A stretch of DNA of 64,000 nucleotides from Panaeolus papilionaceus (Eukaryota > Basidiomycota > Agaricomycetes > Agaricales). Made by a program: the position numbers and the translations under genes. How positions within the stretch are numbered: the stretch's first letter is position 1; each line of letters begins with the position of its first letter. Positions 26,810 through 37,512 of the stretch are shown here, piece by piece. The notes beneath the pieces were generated by a model. It was not told the origin of the DNA. It was given only the letters and a program-made list of their open reading frames with translations, and made no database searches. The stretch lies in assembly GCA_015501605.1 (NCBI GenBank), contig JADNRZ010000009.1, positions 1,178,001 through 1,242,000 of the forward strand, written 5' to 3'.

Positions 26810-28304
26810 CTATAGATCCCGCAAGGTTGTACGTTCGATACGGTAGTGAAATATTATATCCTGCCTTGATACCAGCTTACCCATCAAAGCCTGAAGTCTT
26901 CTCATGTATTCCGCATTGTCAGCCTCGTCAGTCTCATCCTTGCGCAGCACCAAGATGCGCACATGTATATCGACCTCATGCAGCTTTGGAAAATTGGTAC
27001 GAAGTGCAAGGGTCTCTGCAATAGGCGACCAAGAATCTTCACAGGGGAATTGTGGCACAAACCGACTTTCGGGCCACACTTTGAGCAATATCTTCAGGGT
27101 CTTCAGGTTGTTTTGTCCCGAAACTTGCGAAAAGTGGGACTGGAGCCTTGTCAACGTTGATGCGAGATCATTAGGATTTGCATGCTCGGGAAACCAGATG
27201 GCCATCTCAGTCAAACGACTACGAACGAGATTGTCAAGATCGAGGATTTGAAAGATGTCCTTGCTTTCTGCATCACTTTCATTTGCTGTGGAACAAAATG
27301 TTCAAAGTATTTAGGACATCCATCGCAATGATAAATATACGAAAGAGAAAAATAAACACACCGCGAATATGAAGGTACTTGAGTGAAGGGCAACGATCTA
27401 TAAGTGATTGCGTGCCATTTAAGTCAGGAACAATGTCGCAAGACACTGTCAGCCTCTCGAGAAACTGGAATGCTGCAGGGGTGGGTGTAGTGCAATTGGC
27501 TATGAAATCGTTCATGGCATCTGTATCCGCTTCAGAACCAAATACGATCTGGAGTTCCCTCAGCTTCGACGGGAATGTATACGGTTGTTCAGGTCGGTTG
27601 AAACAATGGATCCCTCGCAACTCCAGGATCTCCAGATAAGGGAAGAAAGAGAGGACTGGATACGGGCAATCGTATGTATGCGCTATGGTAAGATGGGTGA
27701 CCTCAAGCGAGTAAGGGCCGAGGATGTTGTCGGGCAGAAAATCCACATGCTCCAAATGGAGTGTTCGAAGATAGGGTGAAGAAAACACTCTGTGAAGTAG
27801 TGTTGAAATTGAGATTATAGAGATGGTATGGACAGATGGGGTTGATGAATATGTCTCCACAAGGGTGTCACACAATTGGGAGAGAGAGCTTATATTTTTG
27901 TCGCGGTTATAAGTGCTGTCTTCAACCTTGAGCATTTGTAGATCGGGGAACAGGAAAAACGCGTCCTGGTGGCAGGGTAGTTGTCTCAGCAAATCCAAAG
28001 AAAGGGGGTTGGTGTCATCGATTCGAGGCCATGGTCCAAATGAAAACTCCTTGACGAGATGCAGAAGATGTGGACTGTCCTTCAGTACTTGTGCAAGTTT
28101 TACGAGACGGTACATCCCTCCGTTTTGATCGAAAAATGTGTCGAATTCATCGTCGATTTTGATTCTGCGAAAAATTCTGGGCCTACAGATGGATGAAAAC
28201 AACCTGCAAACCAGTGCACAACGTTTGAGGGTATCGAACCGATCTAGGAATGCAGCCTGTTCAACTTCGTTGATTATAAGGTCGAGTATTTCAACGGGAA
28301 CCAT
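26810..28304 (-). CDS. F-box protein (Agaricomycete expanded family)
   Basis: Starts MVPVEILDLIINEVEQ, an F-box core (P-x-EILDLII), continuing DTLKRCALVCRLFSSICRPRIFRRI, the standard fungal F-box finish. It would bind Skp1 in an SCF ubiquitin ligase. The rest is a Leu-rich, irregular-repeat region (LRTLHLEHVDFLPDNIL, YLEILELRGIHCF, LRELQIVFGSEADTDAMNDFI, LKYLHIR) that probably recruits an unknown substrate. One intron (about 27,291-27,361) joins HIR in phase 1 to ANESDAESKDIFQILDLDNL. It ends ...RIERTTLRDL*. The ATG at 28304 is preferred over the longer frame starting at 28373, which precedes the F-box by 23 unlikely residues. Such genes are highly amplified and fast evolving in mushrooms. 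Confidence 0.8.
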
Positions 28305-30175
28305 GGAAGTGCCAGAGGTTGGAATGAATGTGGTCGAGATGAGGACTATACTTAGAGTAGCGAAGTTACCCACAATTCAAGCGGAGATGGAATACCTTCT
28401 AAAGTTGAATGTTAGGTTCATGTACACCTTGTTGTCCTTTTACATGCAGGGAGGACTGCGTTAATCTCATCTCATAGACTGGTCTGGGTGTCTCTGACCA
28501 AAGGTCAATCATCATAATGGCAAAGTAATTTGTTGACGGTTCAACAAGAAATGCGATAGGGAGACATCAATTTTAGACCTGCTGTGTCTTGCTCTGCCAG
28601 CATAAGGATCGTTTTAATTTACATTACCCGTTTCTGACCTCTCAAAACTTTCCCGCACGTTCCTGCAGAGCATAACAGGACGTGTTACTTTAACAGTATC
28701 ACTCAACAATGCGTGGCCCGTTGTCAGACCCAAAATCTGCGATATCCTCAAGCGTTTCGACCTCCTTCGTTGGTCCATGACCCCGCACAAATTTTCCCCA
28801 TGACAGCGGAGGGAAGGAAGCTCATAGGGTACTCTCGGTTCTGTCGTAGTCTAGATTGACATCACACCCGAATCAAGGTACCCTAACCTTGTGGTTTCAC
28901 GAGGATGTGGATAAGAGCGACAGGAACCATGGAGTTGAGGGTTAGGCGCCATGCCACAGGGTTGGCATTGTGTCCCGCTAATTTTGCGAGGATGATGATG
29001 GAATTATTGTCAAATCATGATTAATTCTGACACTTTCAGCAAGCAGATCGTACATGTATGAGTAAGTTGAGATGCTATATTTATAGCATAGCCTACGAAT
29101 CAACGAGGAACGACGCATCCGGGGTCTTATGTGGTGCGGATGCGTTAGGATCACTTGGAGTTGTGTAAGTTCAAGCAGGGTTTCGATTCTATTGGATTTC
29201 CTCAAACACTGTTATTTAACTGAGGCTGGGTACTAGTTTTGAATAGATGGGTCTCAGATGCATATGGACTACCATTTGACAGTCTCTTGGGCCATGGGCG
29301 ACGATCATTTTATCAAGAAAAATAATTAAAAATGTAGAGCGGATCAAAAACACTCGGCAAAGATAACGAGCGCTTGGCCGTGATACGGGACGGAATCAAA
29401 ATCCGAATGGCGTTCAATTCTGGCCCTCTGAACACCTTGTTTACATGATTACTCTGGCTGCTACCTACACGCTCTTGGTCGTGTTAGGTAAACCAGGATT
29501 ACACGATGATGGGAGCATGGCTCCTGTGAGACTTCTATGAATGGGACGGTGATTATCAGTATATTGCCACCGTGGACCGAAATTTTGAAGATCGTGTCCA
29601 GAGAAAAAGTCCATCGAAGAAGAGACGCCATTTCATTCCACGACGGTATACATAGTATCGATGCGAAGGGTAGGTCGCGCTTCAAAATTTACTCCGCTAG
29701 GGACGCCAAGGGCCACCGTGCGGCGTATGCTAGGCTAGTACAGCGGAATGTGCTATTACCGCCAGATGATGTGCGGCCGAGAAAATGGTAAGATGGAGTC
29801 AGATGTTCGACGAAAGTGATGCCGAGGTTGTCTGTGGATCATCTGACCACTCAGCTGACATTGTAAGAATGTAACTTTCTGCTATTGGTAGAAATAGTCC
29901 CGAGCTGATCTGAATGTTGAGCAATAAGTGCTGTGTTTTTTGTATGAAAGGTTCAATAGTAAAGTGGTTGTGTATTGAATTGAGATGTACATGCCTTTAA
30001 CCTGTGTTAATATTGATCGATTAAAGTGAAATAACCACGTTCAAGGGTTGGATGTTGTCGTGAATTGATCATGAATTCCACGGTTTTCTAGTAAAAATAG
30101 ACGCTTGTTGTTTGATGACGGGGAGTGAGTGTGTGAAATTGTGACTTAATTTAGAAACCGTCATGAATATGAAGG
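28305..30175. other. 1.9 kb gene-poor interval between F-box gene and kinase
   Basis: No convincing gene on either strand. Short frames such as 28978-29205 (minus) and 29537-29791 (plus, 84 codons, basic) lack family features and splice continuations. The last 200 bp are AT-rich and form the kinase promoter. I saw no terminal inverted repeats or long direct repeats. Confidence 0.4.
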
Positions 30176-32805
30176 ATGGCAAGAACCGAAAGCGGTGGTT
30201 ACCCTTTCACTCTCATGCAAGACTCGTCTCGACAAACAGAAGTCTCTCCACAGCCAATTCCTTTCAACTCGATTCGTGAAGAAAATGTCCAAACATCTTC
30301 AAATATTTCTGCTTCACCAGCAGCAATGTTCTTGTCGGCCTTTTCTTCACCAATAGTCTCAACTCCGAAGCCAGACGATCCAGGTCAAGTAATATCTGGT
30401 TATACTTTAGGTCCAATCATCGGTTATGGAGCTTCCTCAATCATACGGAAAGCAACTTCAGGGTCAGGAGGAGCAGTAGCAGCTGTAAAAATTGTTCGTC
30501 GTTCAGATCTTGTAAAGGCAGGCAATGCTCCACAGGCACGCAAGAAATTGCAGCATGAAGCAGCCGTCTGGACCTCTCTATCCCACGAACACATACTTCC
30601 ACTTTTCAGCGCAGTACACACAGAGTATGCAGATTACTTTTTCACCTTGTATTGTCCAGCAGGATCCCTGTTTGATATCCTGAAACAAGATGGAAATCCT
30701 GCTCTTCCACAAGACGATGCAGGAATGATGTTTCGGCAAGTCGTGAGAGGTTTGCGATACCTCCACGAGGTCGTTCGCTATGTTCATCGTGACATGAAGC
30801 TCGAAAACGTTTTGGTCGATGAACAGGGTGTTTGCCGCATCGGTGACTTTGGCATGACTCGAAAAATAGGTGCCTCTGACTCGGACGAGGAGGATGACTA
30901 TGAAGCCGAAACCCACAATCTATTCCATCACCCTCATCAACACCATACAGATACTGCCATTCCAATCATTGGCCCAAATGGCGTACAAAGAGCCGTTTCT
31001 CTTGCCTCTCCATCCCCTGCCGCACGCAAAGCTCAGCTTGCTGCTGCACATAACTCTGCAATTGGTCGTCATAACTCTGCCCGGCACCGAAACTCCACTT
31101 CCAACCATCAGCCTGTTATCAGCGTACAGCCTGGCTCCTTGCCCTACGCCGCTCCAGAATTACTCCTGCCACAAACCAGTGATGCAATGAGGCCACATCC
31201 AGGCCAAGACATTTGGGCCCTGGGCGTGATGCTCTATGCTATGTTGACCGGGAAGCTGCCCTTCAATGACTCCTTTGAGCCAAGGTTACAGATGAAGATT
31301 TTGAATGGTGAGTAATATATTTTCTTTTTGTCTTTTGGCAATTTGCCTTTTTTGTGGTCCTTTGGGTCAATTAGCTTCCTTTCGTCCCCGCACTGCCCCA
31401 CTACATCAATTTCAAATTCGCTTATCTTCTTGTGGAAGTCTCACGCTAACACTTCCGAACTTAAGGTGTTTACACAATGCCTCAAGGCATTGGACGCGGC
31501 GCCGAACGACTCCTGCAGGGATGCCTTGAAAGGTCGCCGTCAAACCGTTGGAACATAGCTATGGTTGACGACGTCGCATGGGGCGTTGGCTGGGGTGCGG
31601 AGGGTGACGGCGCAAGTCCAAGCGAGATACTTGATGAATTGCGGTGGAAGATGGAACACGGCCACGGAATTTTTCAAGGGAGGGATGGTAGAGACAGCGA
31701 GGGTGTGAATACTCCTTTACACTCACCATCCCGCTCCAGGTCAAGGCATCACAGTGCAAGCAATTCAAGGGCCCATTCTCTCTCCAGGTCAAGATCCCGC
31801 AAGGTCAAAATCGAGCTAGCTATCCCCACAACTGCTCTTGACTGGGACCGAGACCCGCATCCCATTTATGATTCTCCTCCTGTTGACGAAGAAGACCGCC
31901 CCAGGGGATTTCGCAGTGCGTCGAGAACCAGGCATTCTATCAATGCTGCAGCACGCAGATCTACCTCGCGGCAACAGCGATCACTCAGCCGTGCGCCTGT
32001 GTTGACCGACAGGGGTAGTGCAGATAGGAACGAGAGCCGCGGCATGAGAAGTGAGAGTCGTGGTGTACGGAGAGCCGCCGGAGGGGATGCGTATTTGCTC
32101 TCTCCAGCGACTTCGTCCCGCCCTTCCCCTTCCAGGTCCTCGACATCAGACTCCTTCGTTCCATCCTCGGGATCCTCCGAATCGCCGTCATTCGTCTCGG
32201 ACAATGGCGACCTAGAAGAGGGTTCATCTCTGTGGTCCCCTTCCGAAACCTTTTCATCATCATCGTCCACGTCTGGCATTGTCGGGAACGAGAGCACCAA
32301 CACTTTATACGCCTCCCTGCAACTACCTCAAATCGAAAGAGGACGGAGGCGGGTTAAATCATCACCTCAACCCGAAGAAGACGATGATGCCTCAAACTCC
32401 CAGAGCAGGAGCCCCAGTCCCAGCATGATCTTAAGGACCCCGCTCGACGGCTCCACTTTGAGACGCCATCACCCAACGGAAGTGATAGGTGAAGTGGACG
32501 AAGAGTTGCACTTGGACGACGGAAGTCCGCGTGAAGTAACTCATACAGAGTTGGAAAAGACGCCGCCCGAGGTAGCTGTGAGGGATGAAGAAGGACTTGG
32601 AGGGTTGGGCATCAGCATGGGCGTGGGCATCCGAGTGGGCGATTTAGGCGAAATTGTTAGGGGGACGGAAAGATTGAGCGTTTCGCCCGGACGGCAATTG
32701 GATTTGGAGAAGAAGCCTGGAGTGGAGCGGGAGTTGGTTACCGGGCGGGACAACCCGCCAAGTGGATTGAGCCTAGCAATGGCGGCGTTGAGAAATGGGG
32801 TCTAA
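30176..32805 (+). CDS. Ser/Thr protein kinase (CAMK-like) with activation-segment insertion and RS-rich tail
   Basis: Two exons joined in phase 1 (ILNG/VYTMPQGIGRGAERLL; intron about 31,309-31,465), roughly 770 residues. Kinase landmarks: glycine loop IIGYGASSIIRKA, AAVKIV (VAIK lysine), YVHRDMKLENVLV (HRD), IGDFGM (DFG, near 30,841), SLPYAAPELL (APE, near 31,132), DIWALGVMLYAMLTGKLPF and the final GCLERSPSNRW. All catalytic residues are present. About 85 residues rich in Asp/Glu, His and Ser separate DFG from APE, where about 25 are usual. The C-terminal 380 residues are disordered and Ser/Arg rich (SPSRSRSRHHSASNSRA), with acidic stretches. The CAMK-like assignment rests on the GxY-x-MP helix region after the catalytic loop; a specific ortholog was not identified. 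Confidence 0.83.
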
Positions 32806-34479
32806 GAGTGTTGTGTCGTGTCCAGGAAGAGAGAAGAGGTGGGGAGTGGAAGGAAAGGATAAGGAACGGGGCATTGTTGTTTTATTATCAAGACAGTGGA
32901 CGGGTCTATTCCGTTCCACTTGAGAACGCGACGTCTGGAGAAGACCTCGAACAGTTAGAGGATGAATAGGAAGACCGTGTGATGACAGGGGTGCCTTCTC
33001 CGCTTTTTAGGTCGTGTGGTTCAACTTTGGCTCCTGTGCGCGTGGTCATCCCTGCTTTTTATAAACGCGGTACCTAATGGACTACGAGTTTAAGCCGTGA
33101 TTATTTTGGAGAAACGAGGAGGAAGTTCGGATTCAGGGATCGTGGAGGCCCAAATATATACATCGCCTTCAACACTACAGCGAGAACCACCAGTCAACAA
33201 ATGTGGGCCCAATACCACTCTAGCTCCCAGCTGCAACGTTAATCTACGACTCAAGCTCTTGTTGTGGTGCTTCATTAATTTGGCCGACGTCGCTACTTCC
33301 GTTAGGCTCATTAGGGTAACTGTCTTCCATTCGTCACCCACCACTGGTTCATTCAAATATCGACCACACCATTCATCAGACGTGCATGTTGTGACCAGAG
33401 ACCACACGGCACCGTAGGGTTCATTTTCGGCGCTCAGAGCATGTTTACATATGTCGCAGAAATCAGATCCTTCTTCAACAATGCTCTCACCTCCATATGC
33501 GGTATTACGAGGTAGTATGAATCCCAAACGGACACACCTATTTTTGTCCGGACGATAACAATAACCTGAGGAGCGTAGTGCGGTGGCGACGAAGGACTTC
33601 CTTTGACCTGATAACTGAGGAGATTCGTTATCTATCGGCTTTTAACTTCCACTGCTATTTTGTACAACGGCGACCACTCCTCGTCTCTTCGCTCAGCCCT
33701 CTTCCACTTGGCCCATATCTTCTTCCTGCACCTGTTGCTGCCCTCTCATTTTTACCGATTGTCGTTTCTAACTATTTCGGTCTTCTTTCTGTGTATATTA
33801 CCTTTTCTTTGCTTCTGGGCTCATTTCTTTACTCTGTGCCATATATCTGTGTTTGTGTACATGTACATCATCGCCCTCTCACGTTGTTTTCTGTAGTGTT
33901 TTTCGTTCCATCTATGCTGCAATCTTTCCTCGCTACCTTACTATTGCCATTTTCTTTATTACCCACCTGCATCATCTCTATCTTCCCATTTTGGTCTCCC
34001 TCTACCATAATCCACAATTCATCACTTTTTACCTTGTACATTCCTTTCTTCTCATCCCAACATCTCATGGCTATGACTTTGCACAATTCTACTCCGGTAC
34101 ATCCATTCCCTTGCTTGGTCTTAAGTTGCGTATCATGGGGTGTGGTCTTTTCACTTTTTTATTGAGTAGTTCACATATGTAACTCTGTACATACAAGTGA
34201 AAATGCAATGAGTCGCATCTACATCTTTCTAGGGATGTGCTGCAAATACTGCCCAACGGTCGCTAGCAACCCAAACAGCTCGAAAGTACATTTAAGTCGA
34301 AGGTTAATGGTCACTGTTAAGTATCGATGTCTGGCCCTAATGCGACGCGCCCTGGGTAATCGAGCCAGGTAATTGAGCCGGTGGGTTGTCATTTGGGTAA
34401 GAGTGCTTCACCAAAGACGACAAAACACATCATTAGATGGATAACACGCGCTTATTCGCGTTAGATTCTTCGGTAAAGC
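32806..34479. other. Interval with strongly pyrimidine-rich tract between two convergent genes
   Basis: 1.67 kb between the kinase stop and the TPT1-like stop. The plus strand is strongly C/T rich from about 33,640 to 34,090, which keeps overlapping frames open and gives artificial hydrophobic translations. A minus-strand open stretch (33,090-33,527) contains a CDICKHAL-like pair of cysteines but starts from TTG, so I do not call it a gene. The tract may be a long kinase 3' trailer or an uncalled transcript's promoter. Near 34,350-34,380 there is a short imperfect repeat (gtaatcgagcc / gtaattgagcc). Confidence 0.4.
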
Positions 34480-35641
34480 TCAAGCCCCTTCGAGGACCAG
34501 CTCTCTGGCCTCTTTCTGTTGAAGGGCAACACCTTGGTCTGTTATCGGGTATTGCCACCCACCAACAGACGAAACCAGGTCCGCAAATCCACGTACATTC
34601 TGGTCGGGTAGTTTGACAAATGTGCGTCGCAGCCCTGTGGATGGCTCCAAATGTGGGTCCTGTATGGGGTAGACTGAATCTGCGTTGGTTTTACGATTGG
34701 TATCGTCCCCGTCGCCCTCTTCATATGAAGTACTGATGCTTTCTTCCCATGTCCCGGCCAATAGTCGCTTCTGCACCCTCACGACATCAACCTTTCCAAA
34801 ATATTGCGGTGGGATGAAACCGTTCTCGTCGCCCTTTGTCCAAATGGTGCGAATACTCTGAGGATCTTGTGGTCCAGGGCCTACAAGGAAGAACTGTATG
34901 TTGGACAGTTTGAGAGCATTGGTAGGGTTTACATGGATGTGCAATAAAGGGGAGGAAGAGGGGAGTGTTGAAGAGTGAGGTGCGAGTAGATTTGTGGCTG
35001 GTAAACCTAAGGTAAGGTGTATGTAACCTTCCTGACCACCGGGTATGCCTCTAGCAGCTATATGGTCCTCCCAGGCAGCAAGCGTGGTGGTATAAATCAC
35101 GGGTAGGTTGAAATTATCCGTGGCTACGATTGGACGCAAGACCAGGTGTTTTTCCTGTCAGAAGCGTTGTTAAATTAATATAAGAGTACAGGACAAGGGT
35201 ATATACCTTCCACCCTTTTGCACGTATCCACCAAGGATCTTCGGGTCGTTTCGGGTGGTAACTCAATTCAAAACGATGCTTGAAGTCTGACAGAACGAAC
35301 TCCTCCAGCTGGAAAAAATTCATGCTCGTGAATTGTGCATGTCGGAGCTTTAGCGTGTTGTCAGTCATTGAATTGAGCTATACAACTTAGGAACCCACCA
35401 AAGCTCTAACAGAAAGCGAACCATCGTCTCTAACCGGCAATCCATGAGCCCGTCCAGAATGAGGTCGTAGGAGAAAAGAAAGAAGCGTTTTAACGTGCTT
35501 TTCCTCAGCAAGTTTGAGCTCCTTATGATGCCTCGAAACACTCCTTTCGAATACGGTTGAATGTAGACGACATAGAGGAGGCGAAAGAATGAAAGCGCGT
35601 CGTAGAGGCTCTAAACGGCCTGCGCGAGTCAAAGAGAACAT
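34480..35641 (-). CDS. Diverged tRNA 2'-phosphotransferase (Tpt1/KptA fold), possibly mitochondrial
   Basis: Three exons, with introns 35,348-35,398 (51 bp) and about 35,157-35,207. Block similarity to TPT1 is clear. HGLPVRDDGSLSVRALL matches the GL-x-DG-x-VDDLL strand region, FELSYHP...WWIRAKG the LLIRANQGHS block, GYIHLTLGLP the RTHIHLAPGLP block, and ENGFIPPQYF the DGFLLPKYF block. TPT1 transfers the splice-junction 2'-phosphate of tRNA to NAD+. Key motifs are altered: LLRPH replaces LLRHG, VIYTTT replaces VHGT, the NQGHS part is gone, and the Arg before HIHL is missing. The first 30 residues (MFSLTRAGRLEPLRRAFILS) are Arg rich and amphipathic, like a mitochondrial presequence. The C-terminal 70 residues are an extra tail. 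An active, canonical TPT1 presumably exists elsewhere. Confidence 0.7.
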
Positions 35642-35783
35642 GTCCGGAGAAACGAAAAAGTGCAGCTTTCACTCATTATTGATGCCGAATTTCGGCACAA
35701 GCCAATGTTTCACCCGCTTCGAGTTCGACCTGACCGCCACCACTGTTTAACGTTTATTACCGACACAAAAAAATTAATCTTGT

Positions 35784-37086
35784 TCAAATAATATAAGCAC
35801 TATCGACCCAGTTGGCGTAGTCACTTCCAACTGCACTGGAGATCGAATAACCATTCGCCTCACTGGCGGAGAGGACTCGTGCAAAGCTGGGTCGAGTTGC
35901 ACCACTGGCACCGCTACCGCTGGTGTTATATTCCGCAAAGAACACATTGCTAGTTCGCTCATCTCCTGTATTCCAGACCGACCACAAGGCTTTGTTCATG
36001 GGCGCGGTGATCACCGTGTTCTTGAATATCACTCTGCGAAAATAGGAGTAAGAAAGAGAAGTAGGCAGGCAAAGGTTGTGCTTACTTGGCATACGCTTCA
36101 TTGGCGAATATAGCGCATTAGATGGAACCTCAAAAATTTAAGAGCAAAATGGACATACCTCCCCAAGGACGCCCAAGGTAAACCTTTCCATTGGCGCTAG
36201 AAGATGCGCCGGATGCTAATACGATAGTATTTTGGTTGAATACATCTACAAAAAAAATGAGCCAACTCAATTCGGAATTTCGGATCCCGTCCAGACGAAG
36301 GAACCTACAGCTTCCACCGTCATTGGATTCACGGCCACTAGCAGTGACCCATCCGTTGGCCTTGACAGCGATGGTATTTCCACCAAAGTAGGCGGAGCCA
36401 AGTCTTCCAAAAATAAAGTCGGTGGCTCCCTAAACCTCGGATATGAGAACTGACATATAGACGCAGACATGTGTTCGAGGATTGCATACCTCAATATATC
36501 CTCGAAGGTAGACCTGGGTTCCTTGATTGGCGTAAAGTGTGTCTTGGTATCCGTAAAATCCGCAGGCATAGAGGCCGACCTTGCTGCCATATTGACTGAT
36601 AGCGATAGCCTGGGACCCAACTCCGTAAGTGTTTTTCACGTTTACATTATACATCTTGAAGTTGTCCTTATGGATTCTGAGTGTCCCACTGGCATCGTTG
36701 GACCCTGCTGAACTGGCAGGTACGCCAGCTTGAATAGTCACTTGATTGGCAGAATAAGCCATTGTATTTGTGGTGTATCCATAGATCTAGGCACATTCAA
36801 GTTTGTGAGTAAAGATACAACCAAGATTCAGCAAGTAATTTACTGTCAACGGTCCTGACCGTGTTATGTACACTTGCTCGTTGTACGTGCCGGGGTAAAT
36901 AAATATACTCCTTGACGAGCTATCATTGGGGAGAGAGGCCACAGCAGAAGAAACAGTCTTGTATTCTCCTGAGGTGCTAGTACCAGCTCGAACAACAATC
37001 GCTCCAGATGGTGGTGATGTACGGGACGCAGCCAAAGCTAGGCCCCATAGAGCTGCGCTAATGAAAATAAGGGCACGAAAAGACAT
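35784..37086 (-). CDS. Secreted pectin methylesterase (carbohydrate esterase family 8)
   Basis: Removes methyl esters from homogalacturonan. The signal peptide MSFRALIFISAALWGLALA is followed by the right-handed beta-helix: EYKTVSSAVASLP, IFIYPGTYNEQVYI, QAIAISQYGSKVGLYACGFYGYQDTLYA (the QDTL motif with the oxyanion Gln and an acidic catalytic residue), YIEGATDFIFG (second catalytic Asp, split by an intron) and YLGRPWG. All family signature residues are visible. It ends ...DYANWVDSAYII*, about 330 residues, the normal fungal length without a binding module. A TATA-like ATTTAAAA lies about 41-48 bp before the ATG (37127-37134, minus strand). At least five short introns. Confidence 0.93.
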
Positions 37087-37512
37087 GGTAAACTTGACTC
37101 TCGATAACCATCGAGGACCGGTGCTCTTTTAAATGGCCCCTCGACGCAGATCGCGGTATTTTCATGGGTTAAATTTCGTTGAAACGCGCGATGCATATAC
37201 ACCCGTGTCGTGTTTAGTGTGTCATTGGGCAAGGAAGCTCGAACGTAGGAATAGACGGCCCGCCAGATCACCTATTCCACTTCGACATGCGTTCGAGGAT
37301 GTGTCTGTCATTTGTATCTGTTACCGCTTTAGCGGAACTCAAGCCCGCCGTACGAGGTAAAATATATGGTTTACCAGTCATGGGACTTGTCAGGTTGCGG
37401 TAAAGTGGGTCGTATAGTATTGATCAAAACACCGACGATAATATATTTCATCTATTTTAAACTAATCATTTGATACATAGTATTCTTCCGTCAGCACCCG
37501 TTGTAGCACTTC
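37087..37512. other. Intergenic: pectin methylesterase promoter and chitinase trailer
   Basis: 426 bp. It carries the pectin methylesterase promoter on its left (ATTTAAAA at 37127-37134, minus strand) and the 3' trailer of the chitinase gene on its right. No other gene is seen. Confidence 0.45.

Noticed and set aside
29537..29791. 84-codon plus-strand frame in the gene-poor interval
   Set aside because: No homology recognised and no splice partner. Length is within chance expectation.
33090..33527. 145-codon minus-strand frame with a CDICKHAL motif
   Set aside because: Starts from TTG, has no upstream ATG or clear splice partner and no recognised family. Left as uncertain open sequence.
33578..34165. 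195-codon plus-strand frame with hydrophobic translation, membrane-protein-like
   Set aside because: It lies in C/T-rich DNA where the other plus-strand frames are also open. The hydrophobicity follows from base composition, with no conserved pattern.
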